DNA from: Circinella umbellata
Taxonomy: Eukaryota > Mucoromycota > Mucoromycetes > Mucorales > Lichtheimiaceae
Reading direction: 5' to 3'
NCBI GenBank assembly: GCA_025093555.1
Contig: JAIWNF010000001.1
Location: 930,001-994,000 of the forward strand
DNA: 64,000 nt
This document shows positions 10,697 to 21,907 of this stretch, piece by piece (within the stretch, counting starts at the first letter, position 1; every line of letters begins with the position of its first letter). Under the pieces are notes generated by a model. That model was not told the DNA's origin and did no database searches. It saw only the letters and a program-made list of their open reading frames with translations. Made by a program: the position numbers and the translations under genes.

Positions 10697-12445
10697 ATGG
10701 CATCGATATTTGGTGAAAATACAGGTCTTGATAATCAACTCAATGATTTATTCAAAAATAGTGTATGTAATTAACGAAAAAAAAAGAGAAACTCCTTGAA
10801 AAAATGCAATCGATTTAATATTTCTAACAATATATACATATATTGCTGTTCGAATACTACAAAAGGCCGGTCCAAGTAGTATTGCAGTAGCACCCAAACC
10901 GATCTCTCAAAATGAAGTTTCAAAACTTTTGACAGGCAAATTAAGTAAACGAAAACAACAAAAACTCATGATTCAAAGAGCAGAGGCTGGCGCTGCAAAG
11001 GCTCGAGTGCTTTCTGCTCTTCCAGAATTGAGAAAGGTGAAGCTTTTTTTTTTTGACAAGAAAAATATTTTTTGTACTACCTGGATTTGTTTCAACTTAA
11101 TTTGCATATATCTTTTTTATCACAGAGAAAAGCAGACGTTTTGGAAAATGATCAAGGACAAGAAGAAAAGAGTAATGAAGAAGAAGAAGTAAGCACAACA
11201 AAATCTGATGAAACACCAAAGAAAAAAACAAAAGCAGAACGCAAAGAAGAAGATAAGAAAAAGAACGAGCGTAGTATATTTGTTGGTAATGTTCCTGTTG
11301 AATGTATGGAAAAGGTAAGATAAATTTATACATGGAAATTTTTCATTGTTTTTTTTTGTAAGTATCAATAAATTAAACATCTTTTTCTTTTGTTATAAAT
11401 GGTAGGCTGGACTCAAAGAATTTAAGCAAAAGTTTGCCGAGTTTGGTATTATTGAATCAGTCCGATTTCGCTCTGTGGTAATAATTTGATGATATGAATA
11501 TGAATATGAAAGGGAGAAGTGTAGGGGATGTTCGATCTTAATGCTTATATACATCTTTCTACTGAATATTCAGGCTTTCGCAGAGCAAACTTCACGAAAA
11601 GCTGCTTTTATCAAAAAGAAATTACACGATAAACGTAGTGTAGCAAATGCCTATATCGTCTATCAAGATAAGGAATCTGCCGAGAAAGCATTACAAATGA
11701 ATGGACAAGTCTTTAAGGACAAACATTTACGAGTCGATAGTGCCATTAACCCAAAGGTAAAGGACTGTTTGCTATATTATATGTTATGATCAACATTTAT
11801 TTTATCATATGTATTTCAAACTAATAAATTTTTACACCACATTTTTTTTAGTCACACGATCGAAAACGTTCTGTGTTTGTTGGGTCCCTACCATTCGATG
11901 CGGAAGAAGAAGAACTTTGGGAATTTTTCAAGGATTGTGGTGAAATCGAATCTGTTCGAATTGTACGAGATAAAGCAACAAATATCGGTAAAGGAATTGC
12001 TTATGTTCAATTCAAAGTAAGTTATTTTTCTTTTTTTTCGGTACTATTGCTCATACATTTGTTTTGAATGGTGTATCATTGACTGGTTATTTATCCATGT
12101 ATAAATAAAATATTTTAGCGCCGTAATACTGTTGATATGGCACTTGCTTTGGATGATAAAAAGTTTCGAGTCAAACACACACTTCGTATACAGCGATGCA
12201 AATCGGAAGATGAGATTATTAAGGCACAACAACAAGAAGCAAATAAGAAAACAAAGGGTACTGCTGGTGGTGGTAAAGGTGGTCGCTTCAGCAAGAGCAA
12301 GACCGTTTCGAAAAAGCCATTAGGAAAAAGTTCATCATTATTATCAAGTAAATTTGAAGGTGCACGTGCATCAAAGGCTTCTGGAAACAAATTTAAGACT
12401 GGGAAAACGACAAAAGCATTAAAACAAAAACCTAGACGAAAGTAA
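10697..12445 (+). CDS. NOP12: Nop12/RBM34-like nucleolar protein with two RRMs
   Basis: Eight exons: 10697-10762, 10866-11036, 11126-11314, 11406-11477, 11574-11756, 11852-12016, 12119-12445; the order is complete in seven listed blocks and all are in phase 0. About 390 aa. The N-terminus is short and acidic/basic ([20 protein letters not shown]). RRM1 starts at RSIFVGNVP and is split by introns, with the RNP1-like [20 protein letters not shown]2 starts [20 protein letters not shown], with RNP1-like [10 protein letters not shown]. The C-terminal tail is very Lys/Ser-rich. The arrangement matches yeast Nop12 and animal RBM34, needed for pre-25S/5.8S rRNA processing in the nucleolus. Every intron is phase 0, which makes the model unusually clean. 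The start ATG lies after a long T-run leader. Confidence 0.9.
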
Positions 12446-13370
12446 AAATAAAAACAACGATTACTATTTTTTTAAATCACTGGGTTATTATTTAACCGGA
12501 ATAGGATCAAATATTTAATAGGAGGATGTTCGGATGTATTTTGCATTTGAGCAAAGAATAGAGAACAAAGATTGGTTTTGGGTATTTTGGAACAATGGAA
12601 AATAACGTAGATAGCTTATTTCCATGATGGGCCATAAGTAACTGTATAACTTGGAGAGGGGAGTGTTTTATTTGTAGAAAAGGTATGAGTTATGTTACAA
12701 GTATATCAATTTGCAGAGCATGTTTCTGTGATTTGTAGATAATATAACATAATATTTTATGCATATGTACATAATATAATTGTCGATAAAATTTGATTAA
12801 AAAACGATATGCCTATGAGTACCATAGCTAGGTTGTCATATATACTAGTCTTACATAGTATAACCATACTACTGTATATGATAATAAAATTGTTTGCATA
12901 CTTTCATGGAACCACGTAGCTATCAACTTCACTTATTAAGTTGTTATTGGTTCAAATGTTGCAGAATGCGAAATGTTTTTATTTTACTTTTTATATATGC
13001 GAATAGTCGAATGTAATAGTATACAGTTTTTCTATCTATGCAATGAATGATTGACAAGTGATAAAAAAAAAGGGGGTTATGTTTGTATCATTGGTGGATT
13101 CATACTCTTTTAATGATGAATTTAGCTAGAAAAAATTTCTTTGTTTTGTTTGATGAAGTGGGAGTAACATTGTGATGAGTGGGTGAGAGTAAAGCTTAAA
13201 AAAAATTGGTGCTTGTATAGTAGTATTTAAAAATTAGAACACACATATATATATACATACATGTGTACATTTGTGTTTTGAATAGTGTGTAAACTGGGAA
13301 AGTGAGAAGAAGTAAAGGGCCGAAAAACGAAGAATAGTACCATCACAGTACTGTGTAAGAAAAAAAAATA
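12446..13370. other. Convergent intergenic region
   Basis: About 0.9 kb between the tail-to-tail NOP12-like and bromodomain-kinase genes. AT-rich, no open frame of note; likely two 3' UTRs. Confidence 0.6.
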
Positions 13371-16300
13371 TTATGGAATAAGGATAATCCTTGGCGTCCG
13401 CCTTTGATTGTTATTATCTTGTTGTTCATCATGGGCTTCATCCGGTTTATGGTTATCGTGATCACGCTGATGATCAGTATCATCATCAGGTACTGTTTGA
13501 TCGTTTCCCCCACGATGGGTATGTCGTGATCGTCCACGAGAATCGCGACTCGTTGATGAGGATGTCGATCTTTTGGATGATGATGAATTTGTTGAACGGC
13601 GTTGCCTTTGTTCTTTCGATTGTTCTTCTTCAAATTTATATACAGCTTTTGCATGTCGTTTTGTTCTTCCAACAGGTGCATTTTCCGTCCATTCCTTGAC
13701 TAACCCTTCACGTACATTGGGATGCTCTAACCAATCCAATACTTCCGTAGCTGATTTCCGATCTTCTGGATTAGTGCGTAAACAAAACCGCAATAATTCT
13801 CGACTTAATTCTCCTGCAACTTCACGTTCCAATGTCTTTTCAATCGAAAAATCATTTTTAACTGTTTCCCGTAATCCTCTTAGGTCTGTATCCAAGATCC
13901 CATACCAGGGTTCGGTTTCAGCAAAGATTTTCCAGATAAGTGTACCAATAGAATATATATCTTCAGCGATAGGGTGAATCAACCAAGGTAGGATATCATG
14001 ATCAGTACGTCCTCGCGGTAATGTTTGAATGGATCGATAGTGTCGATAACCATGATCTGGTTTGGCTTTTACCCAAGGTAACTCCTTACACCAAGTATCT
14101 AATTCTTGTTCCGTTTCGGGTAAGACTTCTCCTTCATATTCACCTTCAATTTTAGGACGATCCACCCACCATTGTCGCATATCATTTGGTCTGATTAACA
14201 AGGCTTTGCCGAAATCAATCAAGTAGAGTTCCGCTTTCGCACTTCCATCATCAAGTACTTCCCCGGTTTTACTTTCATCTACCATGAAATTAACTTCGGA
14301 TAAATCGCGGTGAGCTATCCCTAAGCCATGAATACATTTCATACAGATTAGCATTTGTCGAATCAAATCCATTTTTTGATATGCTGTTAATCGATGATGT
14401 GTATGCTTGTGAGTGTATTGTTTAAGCGTCTTTTGATATCGTTTCATTGTCAAACCAATGATTTCACCTCCATCTTCTTGTAATACTTCAACGATTTGTC
14501 CCATATGCGGTTGATTATATAAAGAAAGCAAACTAACGAGTTCTGTTGCTCGCTGTGTTATGGTCATCCTTCGGAACGTTTGTACAACGATTTCTTCGTC
14601 ACCATGAACATAATAAACATGTTTGAAATACCCTTCAGCGTTGGGAAATGTGGATGTGTTGCTTAAATACTTTTTGACATTAACCACAGGAACTTCTTTT
14701 TCTTTGCAAACTAAAAAAGAAGTAGAATAAACATTAGTACCTCATATATATATATATATATATATATATTGCATATGTATAAGGTATTCAGATACATTCA
14801 CGTACATGAAAAAACTTTTTCCCAAAGTTCTTTTGATTTTCGCAAGTAATAATCGCGGGATTTGCCGTTATTATCCGTAATTTGAGTTGTAGTATTATCT
14901 TCTGGACCCAAATAGCGAGTAAATGAAATAAATCCAGAAGATTTATAATTGTTGTTACCGTTATTATAAACTACTTGATCCTCGCTCTTTTGTTGAGCAC
15001 TTCTACTGGTGTTGGAAGATGATGGAAGAGTAATAAGAGTCCTCTTAGCATTATCATTAGTTGTAGTTTCTACAGCGGTATTACCACGGGATGATAACGA
15101 AGCATCAGAGTTTACATCTGTGACCGTCATATTAATCACATCATCCGCTCGTGGACTAGGTGATAATGTACTACTATTCGCTGCACTACTTGTCGTGGTG
15201 GAAGGAGTATTATTACCAGTTGTTGACGCTGATGATGGTTTTGACGCTCCTGCTGTATTTGCATTATGCTTTGATCGTTTTTTTGCTGCTGCTGCATAAG
15301 GAGCTGGCCTTTTCCCAGGAATATCAGGCTGATTGGAGGCAGTATATCGACTTTCATCTTCTAAATCTTGCTGACAATGTACAATGGCCTTGACAAATAA
15401 TTTGGCAATTTCTAAATCCCGGAATTTTTTAACATCCACCCACATATAGGTTGATAATCGATGGGTAGTATAAGCACGTCGAAAATAAAGCCGTTCCATA
15501 GTTTCGGTAGCAATTGTTTGAACACCTTCTTGTACCTTAAGTACTTTGAGTTTGATGCTTGCTTTGGGTAAATAATCGGTTGGTAAAGTCGCATCGGTGC
15601 CCGTGGTATCGAATTCTTGACATTCACCGATGGGTTGAGCTAAAACAATATCCGCAGTAAGATGACAAAGATCACGTCTTACAGAGTGGTTATAAGGTTG
15701 AGTTTTAACATTCATCATAATGGCAACGATACCATGAGGATTGTTGCGTGCTTCAGCAAGTAAAGTACGGTTTTTTCCAATATAGAGCCGAGGTAAAGGT
15801 CGATGCTGCAGTAATTCTCCATTTTTCATGGATTCAACTACACGTAAAAAGGGTTCGTTTAATTGATCATATAGACCACGTACTTTGGAAAATCCACGAA
15901 TAGCCTTATTGGTCTTTTCCGTTGGCAGTACCAGCTGCAGAAAGTACAAGACGCTGTGAAGATCATTAACAAGTAGATGTATCAGCGAAATTTAATCATC
16001 ATTTTCTTCTGCTTCAACTCCATCATATTACAAGCAATGCTCCTATTTCTTTTCATGATATATTGTTATGCATATATAATACCTTTCATCCGTATAAGTT
16101 GCATCAGTATATATAGGTGCATCTAATCGTGTTTCTTCTGGTGCTGGCACAGTAACCGGATCCGGTATAGGCTTTGGAATCCTACAACATTTGAAAGTTA
16201 AGTTTGTATTGAATTTTCCTTTATGCATAAAGTTGTCAAGGCAATACATATTAAAACGAACATGTTATATATATATAAGCCTCTTTCTTCTTATTTTTTT

Positions 16301-16726
16301 TGCATACCCTTCGTCACCTCTCAAACGAGCGCATAGAAACTCATAACGTTCTTCAAGATTAACTGCGAGTCGGTAAATCACCGCAAACGAATTGTGGAAA
16401 CGTTTGGCGTTTAGCCAAATGAGTTGTAGATCTTGTTCAAACTCGCCATAAGTTTTATATTTCTCGTGATATAAGTTATATTGTATAGTCGAAAAGTCCA
16501 TAGGTTCTTTTATTTCTGCGTGGTATAATAAAGCAGTCGTTGGTACAGGTGATACAAACGGAAAGACAGAATAGCAAGACATAAGTTCGTCGAGAACAAA
16601 CGTACAAAGTCGTAAAACAACAAGTGATATGTGGATCCTTTGCGATCCAAGGGGCCAATCTACTTGATCGGCCAATGGTTCTTGTCGTTCATCCACCGGT
16701 ATATTGTTATTATTATTATTCGCCAT
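13371..16726 (-). CDS. Bromodomain - linker - protein kinase fusion
   Basis: Minus exons: 16726-16308, 16181-16083, 15953-14806, 14710-13371. Phases (2, 2, 1) join perfectly to one 1001-aa frame. An N-terminal bromodomain occupies about aa 20-130 (VSPVPTTALLYHAEIKEPMD, then LIWLNAKRFHNSFAVIYRLA). A Pro-rich linker (PKPIPDPVTVPAPEE) follows, then an unassigned ~200-aa folded region, then a Ser/Thr/Asn-rich stretch. The C-terminal kinase domain (about aa 560-890) has glycine-loop-like AEGYFKHVYYV, catalytic AHRDLSEVNFM and Mg-binding YLIDFGKALL. The tail is Ser/Arg-rich, then Asp/His-rich. The usual VAIK lysine seems replaced (EEIVVQTF). The HRDLSEVN/DFGKA style recalls fungal FunK1 kinases, but this is not certain. 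Likely nuclear and chromatin-linked by inference. Two separate genes is the alternative. Confidence 0.8.
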
Positions 16727-17562
16727 AGCGATCGACTTTTTTTTTGTTATTATTATATATATGTGTAAAAATATATATAACTTTTTTGAGAGGTAAAGAA
16801 TACTGACTGACCTCTTCCTGTGTGCTCTTGATTCTGCCAACTTTCAGTCTATTTTGCAGTCACAGACATAGCACCTACTACTTGGCAATAACAACCCCTC
16901 CCTCTCCAACACACTTTCTTTGTATTCTAGTTCTTGTTTCCATAGTGATATTACTGCTACGTGTATCTAATACTTAAGCTAAACACAATAGAAATAATAA
17001 AGGTTTTTATCGTAAACTGAATGACAATGAGTTGAAAAAAAGTAGATTGCGCTCTTTTTTGTTATTTAGTAGTATAAACTATATATTATTCCAACATATG
17101 TATCTTGTCTGTACTTTTCTTTTATAAAATATCACTTGGTTGTGTTTTTTTCTTATTAAAATAACGATCTATATAATAAGTAGTCTTCCTCATTTTTTTG
17201 TAGGTATGTGATATATTGAATATCTACGTACAAAGAAAAATGTGTGTAGTATTTCTTCTTTCTTTCTATATAGATGATCAAATGATTTACTTATAAGCTA
17301 TACATAACAAACATTGTAGATATTATATATTTGATATTCATTGTAAGTATTTTATTAAGCACTCCTTATAATAGTTTATCAGATATTGTACACGTAATTG
17401 TAGTAAAACAAGCTTCCAATCTTCTGTTTAACCAAAACAATAAATTTCCAAGAATAAGTTTCTAATTCTGGTGCTGCTGAGCGGACAAAGGCGAGCAAAG
17501 AACACTTTTTTTTCTCTCTTAACTTTCTGTCCAAATAATTATATGCACATTTTTTCGTCATA
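16727..17562. other. Divergent promoter region
   Basis: About 0.8 kb between the bromodomain-kinase gene and SRP19. AT-rich, with a T/C-rich tract before the SRP19 start. An open frame continues upstream of 16726 to about 16840 but has no ATG, so I kept the start at the Asn-run ATG. Confidence 0.55.
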
Positions 17563-18552
17563 ATGTCTATGTTAAACAAATTAAAAGAAACTCAAAAGAA
17601 TCCTGTTTTTCTGGATGACGATGATGATATTGATAATATGGATTTCCCTTTGCCTACTGGTGGATCTTCATCAGCAACATCACCTGGCATGCCAAATATG
17701 AATGATATTCAAAACATGATGAAAAGCTTACAAGGTGGAGCAGGTGGTCCTTCATTTCCACAAGGTGGGTTTCCACAAGCAGCAGCAGGTCCTTCAAGAG
17801 CTTCAGCAACAGCTCAATCGAATAATATTGCTGTTGCTCATACACCTCAAGGAATTCAACGTCTTGATCCTTCAGTTTATAAAAAGTAGATATACTTTTT
17901 TTCTTCTTTTTTTCTTACTAGAGGTTTTTGGTTGTTTTATGACATAATTCTAATTATTAAATTATATTTTAGTTGGGTATGTGTTTATCCATTGTATATT
18001 GATGCTGATAAATCACAAGCCAAAGGACGTAAAGTACATAAGGATATTGCTGTGAAAAATCCACACGCCTATCATATGGCGATTGCCGTACAACAATTAG
18101 GTTTATCGGTCGTTTATGAGGGTAAAAAACATCCTCGCGATTGGGGCAATCCAGGTCGTGTTCGTGTTCAATTATTTGGACCCAATAAACAAGCTATGCA
18201 TGCTACTATCAAAGATCGTAAGTTTCTGTTGGAAGATTCTTTTTTATTACATTATTATGCTATTTAGACCATATTGTTTACAGTCCAACATTATTTCATT
18301 TTTATCATGTTATTATCATTAGGAAAAACATTGATGAGAGAAATTGCCAGACGTTTACCTAAAGTTCAAGAAACAAATGAAAAACCAAAGAATATGGTTA
18401 CTCCTATGACTTCCTTGGCCGAAGTAGAAGCCATTGTTGACGAACAACGTAAAGCACAAGGTTTACCAACACTCGCTGAAATGCAAGCAAAACAACAAGC
18501 AATGGCACCAAGCATACCCAAGAAACAAAAGGTTAAATATGTACGCAAGTAA
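17563..18552 (+). CDS. SRP19: Signal recognition particle 19 kDa subunit (Sec65)
   Basis: Exons 17563-17885, 17973-18217, 18323-18552; 265 aa. The SRP19 domain starts WVCVYPLYIDADKSQAKGRK and has the conserved QLGLSVVYEGKKHPRDWGNP and GRVRVQLF, and ends GKTLMREIARRLP-like across the last intron. SRP19 binds helices 6 and 8 of SRP RNA in the nucleolus/cytosol and prepares it for SRP54. As in yeast Sec65 and other fungi there is a long N-terminal extension (about 108 aa), acidic (DDDDDIDNMDF) and then Gly/Met/Pro/Ala-rich. The C-terminus is basic (KKQKVKYVRK). The first intron splits an AAT codon and avoids an apparent TAG stop. Confidence 0.95.
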
Positions 18553-18704
18553 TGTAGAGTGCGATAAGCGCTTGTCATTAGGTTGTTTTTATATGTTTTA
18601 ATATAATACAACATTTCTTTTCGAAGGAAAAGAAACAAAACAGAATTTTTATTATTATTAGTTGGTGTTTCTTTTTTTTTTTGGTATTTATACATTTTAT
18701 TGGT

Positions 18705-20543
18705 TTATTGTGGACCAATAGCACCTTCTTTGCGAAGGCTTTGGATGGTTTCGGGTGAGTAATTAAGGACATTTTGGAGGACTTCTTCGTTATGGGCACC
18801 AAGAACAGGAGGAGGGAGACGGATAGAGGGTTTAAAATCACTAAATTTGGTAGGGGGGCCTATAAATTGTTATATTTAGAATTAGTTGTTACTTAGTAAA
18901 GAAAAGTAGATAGAAAGGGAAATGGTAGTAATAGTAACTAAATAAAATAAAATAAATTAACTTACCAACAAGTTTGACAGTGCCTGCTCGTTCATGTTCT
19001 ACTTCTTGAACAAGGCCACGGGCCTTAATTTGTGGATGTTCAAAAGTTTGTTGAATATTATTAATAGGAGCAAATGGAAAACCAGCACCATTCAATTTTT
19101 CAAGCCAATGTTCAGTAGGTTCTTGCGTAAGACGATCTGTTAAGATTTGAATGACTTCTTTACGATGACGAACACGATCCGAATTGGTAGCAAATTTAGG
19201 ATCATCTAACAAATGTTCTAATCCTATACGTTTACATAACTTTGCAAATTGACCATCATTACCAGCACCGACCATAACAAACGAATCTTTAGTAGGTAAG
19301 ACTTGATAAGGAACAATAGATGGATGGGATGTGCCCATACGTTGTGCTTCGCGACCACCGACCAAGTAGTTTGATGCGATATTGGCAAGGGATGCAACTT
19401 GAGATTCAATTAAGGAACAATCGATCCATTGACCTTTACCAGTTACACCACGTTTAATTAATGCTGCAAGAATAGCACTATGTGCGTAAAGACCTAATTT
19501 TATTTTTATTTTCTATGTTAGTTAACAGATTCCTAAAATCAGTAATTTCCCCATACGCCTCATTTATATGAATTTGTATAAATATTCTTCCCAAACCCAT
19601 TTTCAACAAAGTAATAATATTATTTACCTGTAGTTAAATCTGTAATTGCTACACCAACCTTAACTGGACTACCATCAGGTTCACCTGTAATATGCATCAG
19701 ACCAGCTTCTGCTTCAATAATCACATCATATCCTGGTCGATCAGCATAAGGTCCCGTTTGTCCATAACCAGTAATCGAAGCATATACCAATTTAGGATTG
19801 ATTTTTTTGAGTTGTTCATATCCCATACCCATCTTGCTCAATTTTCCGGGTAAATAATTTTCAACGAGGACATCTGATTGACGTACTAAATCGTGAAGTA
19901 ATTTACGACCTCCTTCTGATTTCATATCAACAGTGATGGATTTCTTGTTCCTGTTGGCACATAAAAAGTAAGCAGATTCTCCCCTTCCTTTATCTTCCAG
20001 AGATTTGTTTTCAGCGTAAGGAGGACCCCATGCACGGGTATCATCACCACCTTTTGGGTTTTCTACTTTAATAACATCAGCGCTACAGATCATGAAATTG
20101 AAAAAAACAATAAGTAAGGGAAATACAACATGTATCAAGTAATAATTATCATTGATCAACCCAGTACATCCCTTTGATCATAATTTTCTCCCGACTTCTC
20201 TTCTAACTTTCCATCCAACTTTTCATTTGAAGAACCAAAAAAAAAAAAGGTTAACTTACCCCAAGTCACCCAACATCATAGTACAATAAGGTCCAGCTAT
20301 TTCAAATAAACAGTAATAATGATTTCAATTAAATTTCTTATTACTCAAATATTTCATAGAAAAATGAAATAACTTACCAAGTACACGAGTCAAATCCAAA
20401 ACACGGATACCTTCTAAAGGACCATCATTAGCACTGACAGGTGAAGGTGCATTTCTTAAAGTAATATGGGATGTCGAGAATGTACGAGTTGCTGATCGTC
20501 TAGTAAGCAATGTGAAACCATGACGTGCAGCTATGAATACCAT
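18705..20543 (-). CDS. CaiB/BaiF family CoA-transferase (SUGCT-like, probably mitochondrial)
   Basis: Minus exons: 20543-20378, 20296-20260 (37 bp), 20082-19628, 19493-18966, 18859-18705; 446 aa, phases agree. Family III CoA-transferase. Visible: [20 protein letters not shown] at the N-terminal Rossmann-like fold, [55 protein letters not shown] and [18 protein letters not shown]; the Asp in PGYD is the family's catalytic position. The second half has [13 protein letters not shown] and [12 protein letters not shown]. The order is closest to animal SUGCT (succinyl/glutarate CoA-transferase); the substrate is not provable here. The N-terminal ~35 aa are Arg/Ser/Thr-rich without acidic residues ([19 protein letters not shown]), a good mitochondrial presequence. 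Convergent with SRP19, about 150 bp apart. Confidence 0.9.
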
Positions 20544-21907
20544 ATTTATTGTCTATATTCGAAAGAAGGTTTAAGTGTGTAGGGAAAAAAGGAGTACAAA
20601 CAAATAGAGAAAAAGATGTAAAGAGTATCTCCACCTTTATATAATAGATATTTCTATCTGATTTCCCCACACACAGCATTATAAAACGTTTACCCGTCCC
20701 GATTATTTGTCATTGCGTTTGATTCCCAGATGTATATAACAAAGTTCAGCGTAATACTTCAACCGTGTTTTGTATATCCCGTCTCACTTTTTTTTAAATA
20801 ATAGAAAGCTGTTGATTGTCAAAAGTTTTTTCAAGAAAAAAAAAGTGGATCGGGAAATTACTGATCCAGAAAATAAAACTATTATAAAGTCAAGCAGAAG
20901 CTAAAAAAGAACACACATACATGAAGAAGTAGTTTATTTTCTTTGAGTAATTTTACAGGCTTTACATAAATAATATAGAAAATAGCTATTGAAGTTTGAT
21001 CATTAATATTATTATTATCAGTTCACATTCTATTTTGCATGAATCTTTTTTGTTACGTATAATATATTCTTTTATAAAAAGAAAGAATATTTTTTTACCT
21101 ACTTATTATGAGTACATTCATGCCTAGACAAAATAAGTCATTATTGTACTGTCTTCTTATTAAAAAAGTTATTTATTAATTATAAAATATCGTGCAAATT
21201 CTAGGAAAGAGAGCGATTAAGAGTAATGTCACTAAATTGACCATAGCTTTCTCTTATAATTTTTGATATACAGGTGGATTACCATGTCACTCCCCGCCTA
21301 GTTACACACACTTTTCCATTTTTGCCTTAATAGTCGTGAACATGTGATCATAATAAATCTCTTTTTTTTTACAGGTGTAAATGAATTTAGTTTGGGGATC
21401 CATCCATAATATGATTAAAGGATCATCATGACGTTTTAATATCTTATTTTGAACTGATCATATTAGTTCTAACATATTTAATCTGAAGAGATATTGTATA
21501 ATTGTTATTAATGGATTGTTCTATTTATTTTTACGAAGAACAAGTCTTTTATAAATATTATCATATCTCGAATCAAATTAATAGATCTTAAGAATTTCTC
21601 TTTTATATTTCTTATAATTGATATACTTTTTCTTCCGCACTGTGAAAAATGGAAAGAATGAAGACTATCATTCAAAAACTTATCTATGAAATAGTTTTTG
21701 AATGACAGTTCTATTTTATATAACGCGTACGTAATATTTAGTTTCATGCAAATTTGTTCAGAAGAGGGAAAGTTTCGCCGAATAAAAAAAAAACCCTTGA
21801 CGTAAAAAAAAAAAAAGATTAAAAAGTAATTTGTTTTTCATTTTTTCGTTATTTTCAATTCTTTTTCTTCAACAAATAACAAAAAAGAAGAACTTTTCTT
21901 GAAAAAA
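20544..21907. other. Long divergent intergenic region upstream of transketolase
   Basis: About 1.36 kb, AT-rich, between the divergent CoA-transferase and transketolase genes. It contains one perfect 13-bp-arm hairpin (21668-21705) and CT/T-rich stretches close to the transketolase ATG. No gene seen. Confidence 0.6.
21668..21705. repeat. Perfect hairpin, 13-bp arms
   Basis: TCATTCAAAAACT at 21668-21680 pairs with AGTTTTTGAATGA at 21693-21705 around a 12-base loop. It lies about 200 bp upstream of the transketolase start; function unknown. Confidence 0.7.

Noticed and set aside
15009..15299. 96-aa plus-strand frame with hydrophobic segments
   Set aside because: Antisense shadow of the Ser/Thr/Asn-rich linker of the bromodomain-kinase gene.
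16265..16840. Longer bromodomain start including LYIFLHIYIIIT
   Set aside because: The extension has no ATG and looks like intron or leader; the ATG at 16726 was chosen.
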